Positions 23,470 through 33,171 of a stretch of 64,000 bases of DNA are shown here, piece by piece; within the stretch, counting starts at the first letter, position 1; each line of letters starts with the position of its first letter. This DNA comes from Tubiluchus corallicola. Lineage: Eukaryota; Priapulida; Priapulimorpha; Priapulimorphida; Tubiluchidae. The translations under genes and the position numbers were made by a program. The notes beneath the pieces are model-generated. The model was not told the DNA's origin, ran no database searches, and saw nothing but the letters and a program-made list of their open reading frames with translations. The DNA is taken from positions 64,501-128,500 of the forward strand of contig JAQGDQ010000443.1 in NCBI GenBank assembly GCA_030141605.1. Direction: 5' to 3'.

Positions 23470-24262
23470 CCAAGTTTTTATTGGTCTGTTTTGCAGGCAA
23501 ACATTTCTGGACATACTTCATGCAATTTTACAATAATATTGTGCATTCATACAACATTACATATCAGTTACAAATGCAGTTAACATTATTTACAGGAATG
23601 TTAAACAAAGAATATTAAAGAATATAATCGAAGTATGTAACGCATAAACGTATCGCCAATGGTAATACAAAATCCTGTTTTACTAATCATGTTCAACAGT
23701 TAGAATACTTTATTTATTTTACATGTCACTTGTTAGTATCCAACCACAGAAGTGAATAGTTATGAAAAACCAAGCCTGTCGCTATCAGCTTCTTAACAAG
23801 GATACAAATTTTGTCTTAAACAATAGAATCTCGCGACAAATTTCCAAAGCTGATGAACTGAATCCATGTTATGCAGTTTAGAAAAAGTTGTTTCAGAGAA
23901 ATTGTCTATAGAGAAAATCGAGCATGAAGAAAATGACATAAACGCTTTGTAGATGACGAACATTGTTAGACAATAACTGCAGGCAAATAAAGCTTGACAG
24001 AGTGCAACTTCGAGTATCATTAAGTATGGAATCTTTCCTAGAACATTTATCTACTTATTGGCTGCTGTGAAAATGAATGTTTTTCGAAAACGTTGCAAAT
24101 CGCAAAAATGAGTTTTTTAAAGACAAGCATCAACTGACCGCTAACGCTGAAAGTTTTTATTATTCTTAATTAATTTGTATGGACGCATTTGCCTTCATCA
24201 ATGTTTTGTGTTTAAAACAACTACACTGAGAATTGTTGTATATTTATGCATTTCTTTTATGG
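23470..24262. other. Non-coding stretch, nothing recognised
   Basis: No supportable feature. Confidence 0.4.
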
Positions 24263-24287
24263 CAAATAAAGAGTTTTACTACTACTG

Positions 24288-24350
<63 letters not shown>
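24263..24350 (+). repeat. AATAAA followed by (TAC)n, retroposon-tail-like
   Basis: gcaaataaagagtttt is followed by roughly 24 tac/act triplets with one gct interruption. Similar in layout to 8300-8521. Confidence 0.75.
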
Positions 24351-24354
24351 GATT

Positions 24355-24560
24355 ACCTCTGCACTAATGCTTGATATAAAACCCCGGTGTGAGGCACGAA
24401 ATTTTACGCTCCTCCTGATTCCGAGGATGGCTTATACTAACCCTCGTCAATGCATTATTGCTGTTTTGAAATGTGTGTATATAATTTGACAATGTGTATA
24501 ATTATGCTGGTATAAATCAGCCAAATAAAAAATCTAAATCTAAATCTAAATTAAAACTTA
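24355..24560 (+). repeat. Possible LINE 3' end with (AAATCT)n tail
   Basis: A locally GC-richer stretch ends in gccaaataaaaaatctaaatctaaatctaaa. Terminal hexamer repeats after AATAAA are typical of several LINE 3' ends. No coding remnant upstream. Confidence 0.45.
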
Positions 24561-24603
24561 AATATAAATACATATAACGAATAATTACTTCCACAAATCA
24601 TTG

Positions 24604-24656
<53 letters not shown>
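24604..24656. repeat. (CT)n(TA)n compound microsatellite
   Basis: About 11 ct units followed directly by about 16 ta units. Confidence 0.95.
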
Positions 24657-24658
<2 letters not shown>

Positions 24659-25048
24659 CATTAACTATGACTAATCCCCTACCTATAGAAATATCTTAAA
24701 AATACTTTCTTCTGTGACACAAGTACACGATTTGTCTGCAGTGATGGTGAAAACAACTATTTATCAATAAAAAATTCATTAGTTTTCGTCAGGTCGAGCT
24801 AGACGCGCATATACAAGCGTCTGTAAAAAATGTTAACTCTAATGCAAATGTGTTGAGTTTGTACAGCAACCGTTGCGCAAACAATAATATCCTCGATGAA
24901 AAGCCATGATTAAAACCAATATCTCTAGACAGCACTTGATAGGGTTAGTCACAATTCACACAGGAACATGAGCTAGCAGTAATGTTAACGTTTTTTTAAA
25001 TTCTTGATCATAAAATTCCAAACAATCTGCGCGATATTAATATTGATG

Positions 25049-25365
25049 TTACAAGCCCAGAGTTAATTAAATGTGATAGCAAATAATGAAAGATAGAAAA
25101 TGTGAAAAAGTTCAATTGCAGCCTGGGTTTGAACCACCCACTACTGAACCAACCAACCAATTTTGGACTGCCTTAATTTCCGAGGAATACGGTGGCTTAG
25201 TGGTCTAAGAAATCTGCCTTGCAAACAGAAACTCCCTGGTTAAAATCCATGCTGCATTCTAACTTGTTCGTATTTCCTGTATTTCAAGTTTAGATAATTA
25301 TGCGTTATTAAACCATCATTAATAATAATCTTGACATTAAGATTATAATAATTAGCCTGACCGTG
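25049..25365 (+). mobile_element. tRNA-headed SINE family B, head-to-head pair
   Basis: Right part: a tRNA-like head (25186-25258) is followed by a body reading roughly ctaacttgttcgtatttcct, then gtatttcaagttt, then cattaataataat. Left part: the same body in reverse (gttaattaaatg..., gaaaaagttcaattgcagcc) precedes a reversed B box (25126-25136, gggtttgaacc). The result is body-inverted, head, body. The same double arrangement occurs at 48709-48990, while 45878-46053 and 57405-57600 show single reversed copies. Leader sequence ggactgccttaatt upstream of the head is shared with the 46-kb copy. Either two SINEs inserted head to head or one palindromic element. Confidence 0.6.
25186..25258 (+). 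pseudogene. tRNA-Ala(TGC)-like SINE head
   Basis: 73 nt that folds as a near-complete cloverleaf. Acceptor aatacgg/ctgcatt pairs 6 of 7, the anticodon stem pairs 4 of 5 around loop cttgcaa (anticodon TGC at 25220-25222, U33 present), and the T stem pairs 4 of 5 around ttaaaat. Mismatches and its place inside a repeat family argue against a functional tRNA. Confidence 0.55.
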
Positions 25366-28317
25366 CATTTACTACATTCATAACGGATAGACAAAACCGC
25401 TTTATTTCAACGTCAACACAAGACATCACTGATTTCAAAATTAGTAAAAACAAACGCGATGGTTTGTTTTCTTACAGTTATCGTGAGCTTTCCAAACAAA
25501 CATTAGTGGGACTAAGTTGTTTATGGGAGTGCACTGCGTTGTTCTTTATCAAGAGAATTGGCTGCAGTTGCCCAATTAACAAATCGTCATGCACTAATAA
25601 ACAAGGGAATTGATGCATATATACAGTAATTGTTCTATCAATAATTTTTCTGTGAAAATTACCAACGTTATTGTCGTGGTTTCGGGAAGCTGCTCGTATT
25701 TTTTGAATCCGGTACGAAGTGCGGCATCCAGGTACCAGAGGCCTCAGTTTTGATTATAGGAGGTTGAATTAGCATGAAGATACTAGAGAGCACTGAACAC
25801 ACGTCACTTCAACTTTCCCAATACGGTGCTCAAATATGCCCGTTAAATGCATCTATCTATACATTGCTACATTGTTGTAGTTTTTCATTCTAAAAACGAA
25901 TCTGCTCCAGCAATATGTAGTCTAAATGTTTCGAAAAGACAGATTTCGTGGAACAGCAAACGTTTCCCATCGCTTTCTTATGCAAACCAACAATTTTACA
26001 AGAAATAGAAAAGTAGGATGTGCCGGATCCAAGCACATTAGTGCTTCCATTCTCGTTTACTAAACGACAAGGACGTAGTTTACTATTACCAACGAGTGAA
26101 AATATTTTTACAGTTTATTAGATGAACTGCAAAAATAGATGCTGAGAAAAAATAACGATCATTTTGTAGACTTTTCCAGTCCGAATGCTCTAAAGAAAAG
26201 CTGAGTTGATATTTTAGAAAATTGGAAAATGTAATATGTCAGTGGCAACATGTCATGTAGCATTAGATAACATTTTATACAGCATTTCAACATAATTTCA
26301 ACTTTAATGTTACGACAACTGAGTTATGATAGAAATGTCAACAAAGTAACAAAGTCAGCTCAACTTTTCGCTAGCTCTAACAAGCACACGAGTCAATTTT
26401 CGCAACTATTTGACACGTAATCTCTTTCATGGACTTTAATTTACGCAGCGCCATGGCTGTAAAAGCATTATATTGTTTTAAACTCTCTAATTACATATTA
26501 ACGAGATGCGAAATTACGCAATTAATGTCAGGAGAGGACAATGACTATATAATTTCATACGGGGACTAATTAACTGATATATTAACTCGCAGCTTGCAAA
26601 TCAGTCAAATGATGAATAGAGTTAAAATAATTCTGCAACAACGTTGTGAATTTGAAAGAATTATTAATGAATTTTAGTTTCGTATGTGCGCTACGAGTTA
26701 CATAACATGGAGTGCGGTTATAAAAAAGCAATTTTTAAACTAATCCGAATACTACGCAAAATCCATCGAGTCTGTTTTGTAAGCAGACGTGTTTTGTTGC
26801 CTGTTCTGTTGTGGACGCAGAACATTTCTGGAAACTCGCAAACTGTGGACTGTATAACAATCTGTTTAAGATATTGACTATTTTAAACGCAAATTATTAA
26901 AGACAGAGCTTTTTAAAAAAACCTTATCCATGAAGTGCTAATTTTCATTTTGATATCGTAGAACTGTTTTAATGTATTTTAAAATCATAATTGTTTTTTT
27001 TGTAGTTTTATGGATGTGCAAGTAATATGTTATATTTTGTCGTATTTCAAAGTATTTTTGTGTATGTCATGTGTTCTTACCAAGTTGCATTAACATGCTA
27101 ATTAATTTTAAAGTCTTTTATTAACTAATGTAACGTACACGTAACATTTTAATGCAAAATGGCATAATGAATTAATAATTATGATATTTTTTGTTTATTT
27201 ATCAAAGAGTCAATCAGAACAAAAGATAGTGGATCAGAAGACCACTAGCTAAAAGACCACTGGATAAAGGATCATCCTAGGCTTTATCCAAAGCTTTGAC
27301 CATTGGCCTTACTACGTAATTACTGTAAGCCACTGAAATAGTAGTTTGATTTTTATTTGTTAACGTAGATTCAGTCATCAATTGCGCAGTTAAAGACAAC
27401 AATAAAATACCTCCATCGTGGCTTCCCAAAGCGTTCTTTCTGTACACAATAAATTTCAGAAAGCATGTTAACAAAGCACGAAAAACATTTAAGAAAAAGG
27501 GGTTCGTAGGCGGCGATGAAAAACTAAAATGGAGCATGAGAATGATATTGGTAGTTTTAAGAAAACAGAACTCAATCTTATACTGTAGTTCTAAACAATC
27601 TAATCTATAAAATACTGAAAGGAAACGAATTGTTTTTTTAAAGAATGACGTGGAAGAATTATCGTATTTCGTAGGGCTAGTTCTTCGCAGTTATATGCAT
27701 TTCGTCATTCGCTAGTTAGATGGGTACTAGCGCCTGCATCTCGGAAATGCGTTTGATAAAAAGCAGGAGCTGTATCCTTCGTTTCAGTTATGATGTAGCG
27801 CAAATGTTCTAGAGCTCATGCGTTATTTTATTTTTAATTTTTATTTTATTACATAATCCATTCGTACTTGCGCTAACACAGCAATAAACTTGAAATTTAA
27901 ATTTTAAACTTGAAATTTGCCGAGTTTTTGTGTATCACATTGAATGTTGTGCAGTAGCACTGTACTTCAATTTTTGCTTTCGCAAACACGTGCAACACGC
28001 CTATGGAATGTTTGTGCTAGTGAAAATTATGTTCAGTTGTGACGTAATCACTAACTGGGCTCGCCGGTCGTCAATTAAGTTTTTAGCCAATTATTTAATA
28101 TCAGAAACACTTGGCATTATTATATGTGTTAAGTGCATACTTTTACGATACTTCAGAATTGGGTAGGATATGAAAAATCACCCTGTTTTCCTTCAAGTAT
28201 TGAATAGGATAAGTAAAGTATCATTATTACTATTATATTACTATTACAAGTTACTATGTCATATTAGCTACTGATACTCGAGCCAGATTACTTGCATGCA
28301 CTTTATGATGATGGCGA
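25366..28317. other. Long non-coding stretch
   Basis: No gene recognised in 2.9 kb. Around 27875-27915 aataaacttgaaatttaaattttaaac hints at another retroposon-like tail. Frames at 26686-26877 and 27277-27537 (minus) have no family signature. Confidence 0.4.
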
Positions 28318-28381
28318 TTTGATAGTGATGACGACAACAGCGACGATAACAACGACGACGACGATGATGATGATGACGATT
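28318..28381. repeat. GAC/GAT triplet microsatellite
   Basis: Imperfect gat, gac and aac triplets. Confidence 0.85.
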
Positions 28382-28444
28382 TTGGTGCAGAATTTGTGAG
28401 CTACATTAGCTTTGATCGATTTTCCCATGCTTAATAAGTATACT

Positions 28445-28570
28445 CTATTTTGCACTGCTTTGTTCCTCTTCCATTCTGTTCTGCTCAGATGTGATCTTGT
28501 TTGTTCCGTTTGATACAGTTGCGTTCTGCGTTGTTCCGTCTCATTTGTCCGTTCTGTTCTATCGTATTTC
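28445..28570. repeat. Degenerate TGTTC-rich repeat
   Basis: Words such as tgttctg, tgttccg and cgttctg recur irregularly; a decayed short tandem repeat. Confidence 0.5.
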
Positions 28571-28790
28571 GTAGTTACAGCACAACGTTATTCGAATGGA
28601 GCAAATAAACAATAAAAAATCTTGTTCTTAAAAGACGAATATACTCTTTAAATTAAATAACAGACTTACGGCATTAATTAAGAAAATTAAAGAAATTAAA
28701 TAGTCTAAATCGATTCTTCTTCTTTTTCGTTCGTTAATGTCTGTTTTTGTCGTATATTGGAATTCGTGTCTAATCAGTACGCAGTTTGTT

Positions 28791-28804
28791 GGGGGGGGGG
28801 GGGG
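28791..28804. repeat. G14 homopolymer
   Basis: Fourteen consecutive G in AT-rich surroundings. Confidence 0.9.
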
Positions 28805-31140
28805 TGATTAAACGCGCTTTTATACCCGGCTTAACGACAGCTTCAAATGTTTGCCGCAAATTCCCAATCTATTGGCTATATAAATCTGGACGAATTTCAT
28901 TTTATCTACAGACTTCCAACACTGATTCACTACCATTTTGTGTGAGTTAAGTCCTAATGAAAGGTAAACCCCTTAAAGCTCACACATTGTGTATGAATCA
29001 ACATTGGCTGACTGGACTGGGTATGCAATAATGAAGCCGCGTAGACTGAATCAGATGAAACAAACTCTGCAAGCAAAAAAGACAAGAAAGCCAACGGCAA
29101 CTATTACATTTATCTACGTCGCTCATTTATCTGTGAACATTAACACAACATTATTTAGTGAACTTACACTTAAAATAATGCAAATAAAAACCAACATTAG
29201 AAACACATTAGAAACACAGATCTTGCGATGGCAAACATGGGACTCGAACCCGGATTTTACAATCAGTGAGCGTATTCGTGATTTATGTAAAAACACATTC
29301 TATATATGTCAGTGTGCTTCCCAATTGTGTCGTGGCATGAAACTGTTTGCAGCGGCACTGTGCACTTTTCTAATAAATGATATTTAAACCGAAAGACAGA
29401 GCGAGGAAAATCGAAACAAGGAGGATTTAAGAGGAGAACAATTGTCCCAAAATGAACTAGGAAATATAAATGATTAAACGAATTGAAGCAGTAATAAACA
29501 TTTACTGGTTGTGCCGAGGACAATGTCATCCACCGGTCACGATGAAAACAATTTAGAAAAGCGAAACCAGTCCAAATCGAAAAATATGAGCCAATCACGT
29601 CAGATGCGCTTATAGATTATTGAAATAGTCAAGGAGATTTATAGCATGTTATTCTTCAAAAGTCCGACGAATGTTTTTTTATATTAAAATCATACAAAAA
29701 TATTACCTTTTTATACAATTATTAGTTCGCTGTCAACTTTGCATTTTCGAGTGCAGTTTTAATTCTAATCTCTGAACAATTTTTCTATTTTGACCCTGGT
29801 AGATACCACAATTATTTTACCAAGAACTGGTACAGTAAGATAGGACGGACAACGACGGGAAATATTGATAAAAACTCTAGTCTCATTGGTCTGATACTCT
29901 ATTACAGTAACTTGAGTATTTTGTAATCATTCGCTGACGTACTTGCTCACGATTTATACTGGTTCGCTTGCCGTGACGTTTAATTAAAGTCGAATATCCG
30001 TGCTCGCTCTAAAATCAGCAGAAATTGGTTTCGTGACATTACCGTTTCACAACAGAGAAGATGCATTAAACTAAGTGTGCGACTGCATAATTTTCTTCAA
30101 CTTAGGTAAGCGATGACCGGATTCAGTGTAAGGGATAGAGCGTAGTACTCAAACTGCTAGAAACTAGCTGAACGAATTTTTCCTCTTTTCTGTGACTCGT
30201 TTATTTTACTCGAAGATTTATGAACGAAAGCAACCATTAAATTTCTATTAAGAAAACCGAGTGGTCATTCTGCATAGTCTGCTTCCACTGCATCTGCCCT
30301 TTACTGTAATTATGAAATGCACGCAAACCGTTTCACATGAAGTCACACCATCTGCATATGGGGAGATTTCAAACAAAAGCAACTGCTTTTCAATCAACAA
30401 AAAGTCTTTTACAATGGTCTACTGACTTACAAAGCAATACACTTGACTTCCTTTTAAATAAAACGGAATAATAGAAAATTTACTGAACTTGTGAATTAAT
30501 TAGATGAATAGTTTCTATGAACTAGCAAGTTTTGCAACATATATTTTTAGTTAGTGTTTTCTTTGTTTTGACACGACGAAGGAGTGGACTAAGTTGAAGG
30601 ATGAGGATGACCAGTTTCCATAGAAACCAAAACATCGACAGCGGTAATAAGACTAAGTACGATCATTACATTATAAGACCACTTTGAACAATTTAATTAC
30701 ATTTTTGTAAGCTATCAAATTACTAGGAACAAAACGCGGAAACAAGCATTTAGGTGCTTGGGGAAAACACTTAACGAAGTCCCATGGTCTGATCTTTGCC
30801 CTTCTGCATTATTACACTTGCCATTGCTGAAATAAAATTCTCAATGTAGGTTTATGGGGGGAGGAATTGGCCTAGTGTACATGAATATAGACTCACTGTT
30901 GTGAAGCTGTGTAGTCCATATAGATAAAGCCACTCACGGCAGATCCATAATAAAAACTTCTAAATACAGCGTCTGGTAACAAAGCCACTCAGTGCGGACG
31001 CATGTAAGTGAAACATCTCAATATAAACTGATAAACAAAATCACCTAGTATGGACTCACGTAAATAAACATGGTCAATATATGTGTACTCAGTGTAGATA
31101 GAAGCACCCAAAATATCCTATCCCAATTTGAAGTTTCTTA
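28805..31140. other. Non-coding stretch with weak repeats
   Basis: 30860-31100 has degenerate repeats of the type gccactcag...ggac..catgtaa, also echoed near 31758-31815. Frames at 28989-29387 and 29263-29598 (minus) are over 100 codons but carry no family signature and lie over a tRNA-like fragment, so they are not called as genes. Confidence 0.4.
29205..29290 (-). repeat. Truncated tRNA-like fragment
   Basis: On the minus strand gggttcgagtccc (29239-29251) is an excellent B box, preceded by gattgtaaaatc resembling an anticodon arm with TGT. No A box upstream. Likely a SINE head fragment. Confidence 0.45.
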
Positions 31141-31685
31141 AAAGTGTACATTTTATACCCATAATAATGCCAAAATGTTTCTGATAGTTAAATATTAATT
31201 TAGAAACTTAATTAACAGACAGTCGGCACAGTTAGCGATGACGTCACAACTGAACACGGTTCCGTTCCACGAGAATGTTGCTCCTGTTTGCAAAATCGAA
31301 AAATGAAATGCATTGTTACTGTACAACTCTGGCTATGATTTACACCAACTCGGTAAACTTTAAGCAAAAAAATTTAATTTCAAGCCTTCCGCTATGCCAC
31401 TGCGCGATTTCACCACAAATGTATACCACGTTAGAACTGAAATAAGAGATAACAACTCCTGTTGCTTGTGCATCGAAATGGGTGGCGCTATGTCAATCTA
31501 ACGTAACGAAGATCCGACGCCTGTGAAATCTGACAAAATAAAATAAAATAAAGTAAAATAAAATAAGATAACAACTCCTGTTGCTTGTGCATCGAAATGG
31601 GTGGCGCTATGTCAATCTAACGGCGCGAACGTGAAATGAAGCTTTCGAGGTAACAATTCTTTCACGTGAATCATTCTTGAGGAAT
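31141..31685 (+). repeat. Dispersed repeat family C, copy 1
   Basis: Shares an ordered series of blocks with 42012-42500: aaagtgtac/aaaggtgtac, a diverged stretch, gtttctgata.ttaaat, gaaacttaattaac, ttccacgag, actgtac/actgtaag, gaactgaaa, cctgtt.cttgtgca and gcgaacg.gaaat. No open frame. It contains an internal 57-bp duplication (separate entry). Type unknown; no end structure was found. Confidence 0.6.
31447..31622. repeat. Exact 57-bp direct duplication around an (AAAAT)n tract
   Basis: 31447-31503 and 31566-31622 are identical over 57 bp, 119 bp apart. Between them lie gatccgacgcctgtgaaatc and an aaaataaaat-type repeat (31533-31565). Perfect identity implies a recent event inside an older repeat. 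Confidence 0.9.
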
Positions 31686-32730
31686 TAATATTTTCCTTTT
31701 CGATATTCTACACAGTTCGATCATTTATGGTTTAACATTGGGTCCGATTTTCCTTTAACCACTCAGTATAAAGTCATATGAAAGAAACCAATGAATGTGG
31801 ACACCACATAAACGAAACAATTGCTTCATGTAAAGCTCAGTGAAGACGCGGAAATGATTGATCTTTATACTTTCTTTTAGCTTCTGTTTTTAGCACTTTT
31901 AAGCAAGCTAAAGCAACATATATCTACATTAATAGATTCACTTCAGTTTTTCTATTTAAATGCGATTACACTGTACTTAAAATTACTAAGTACAAGAACT
32001 CTTTGCATTTACGACGCACAGTTTAAAGATAACGTCATTTGTGGAAAACCTTTTGACTCTGTCATTCGTAATTGGGAAAATCACCTGTCTGCAGAGTTCA
32101 ATACAAGAGAATTTTCTCTTTAGTACTTTACTAAGGTGCGACTTGATTCTAAGAATTGTTAGTTTACTAGCTTCGATTTTCAGCCGATGTCTTAAATTGT
32201 CTAGCGATGGGTTAATTCATAAATTTATGAACTATTCATTAACAAATGAACTAGCAAGTTGTTATTAAGAACAGAATTTGCGTTATTGTCCAACAGTTAT
32301 TGTTTATATAACAACACGGTGAGCCGCGCAGGTATTCTATGAAAAATTATAATTTGGCTAGTAGAAAAGCGAATATTTTTTAAAAATAATGTTTTGGCAG
32401 CAGTAAGTTTTGATTCCCACCGAGAGCGGTGTTCTGTCGCATTTCACGGCTGTAAATTCGCACAACAGTTGTAAAGGAACGCGAGTCTGTTTGTGCAGAG
32501 ATAACAGAATCTCCATTGAAATAACGATTCCTACAACTACCTCAGTCGTTTCAATGTTTCTCTTACCACTTTTGACTAAAAGGAGATCCCTTTATATTTG
32601 TAAAAACCGGTCACGGTGCATGTAAATGAAAGAAAAGCTGGAGTTGGTTAACAAGCGAATGGGTGACCACACACGAAAAGGGTTCCTTGCGTTTTATCTG
32701 TCAAACTGCTTGGGGGAAGACGTGTATATC
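31686..32730. other. Non-coding stretch, nothing recognised
   Basis: Short frames only. The 152-codon frame at 32626-33084 runs through low-complexity ttgctgctg sequence and is not credible as a gene. Confidence 0.4.
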
Positions 32731-32768
32731 TATCTGTCTGTCCGTCCGTCCGCCTGTGTGTCTCTGTC
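32731..32768. repeat. (CTGT/CCGT)n tetranucleotide repeat
   Basis: ctatctgtctgtccgtccgtccgcctgtgtg. Such tetranucleotide cores occur in some invertebrate MITE-like and Helitron-like repeats, but no ends are recognised here. Confidence 0.7.
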
Positions 32769-33081
32769 CGGTGATACCAATGTGGGATACTGTACCAAAA
32801 AAGACGACTTAGCCGCATTTACCTCTTTCTTTGGGACCAATAAAGCAATCACCCATCTACCTATTTATCAGGTTCGGCGATGTTTTATTTCGGCAGCAGT
32901 TGTTCTTTTCACTTTCACTGTTATTGGTAATTGTCATAGTCATTATCCTTATTGTATTGCTGCTGCTGCTACCGTTGTTGCTCTTCTTGCTGCTGTTCGG
33001 ATTATTGTTGCTGTTGCTAGTGTTGTTCCTCAAAATTGTCACGGTCTTACCTGTACGTCTGCTGTACGAGTCTTGATAAGG

Positions 33082-33114
33082 TGATGATAACGATGACGAT
33101 GATGATGATGATGA

Positions 33115-33155
<41 letters not shown>

Positions 33156-33157
33156 AG
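33082..33157. repeat. (GAT)n microsatellite at the LINE 5' junction
   Basis: About 20 gat triplets with one ggat slip. It directly abuts the truncated 5' end of the LINE, so the element probably inserted into or beside it. Confidence 0.9.
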
Positions 33158-33171
33158 TAACAATGACTGCA

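Noticed and set aside
25186-25258. Functional tRNA-Ala gene
   Set aside because: One mismatch in each of the acceptor, anticodon and T stems, and membership in a dispersed repeat family, point to a SINE head.
28989-29598. 132- and 111-residue frames on opposite strands
   Set aside because: They overlap each other and a tRNA-like fragment and have no recognisable motifs.
32626-33084. 152-residue plus-strand frame, one of the longest outside the LINE
   Set aside because: Much of it crosses ttgctgctg and tetranucleotide low-complexity sequence; no domain, no start context, no splice logic.
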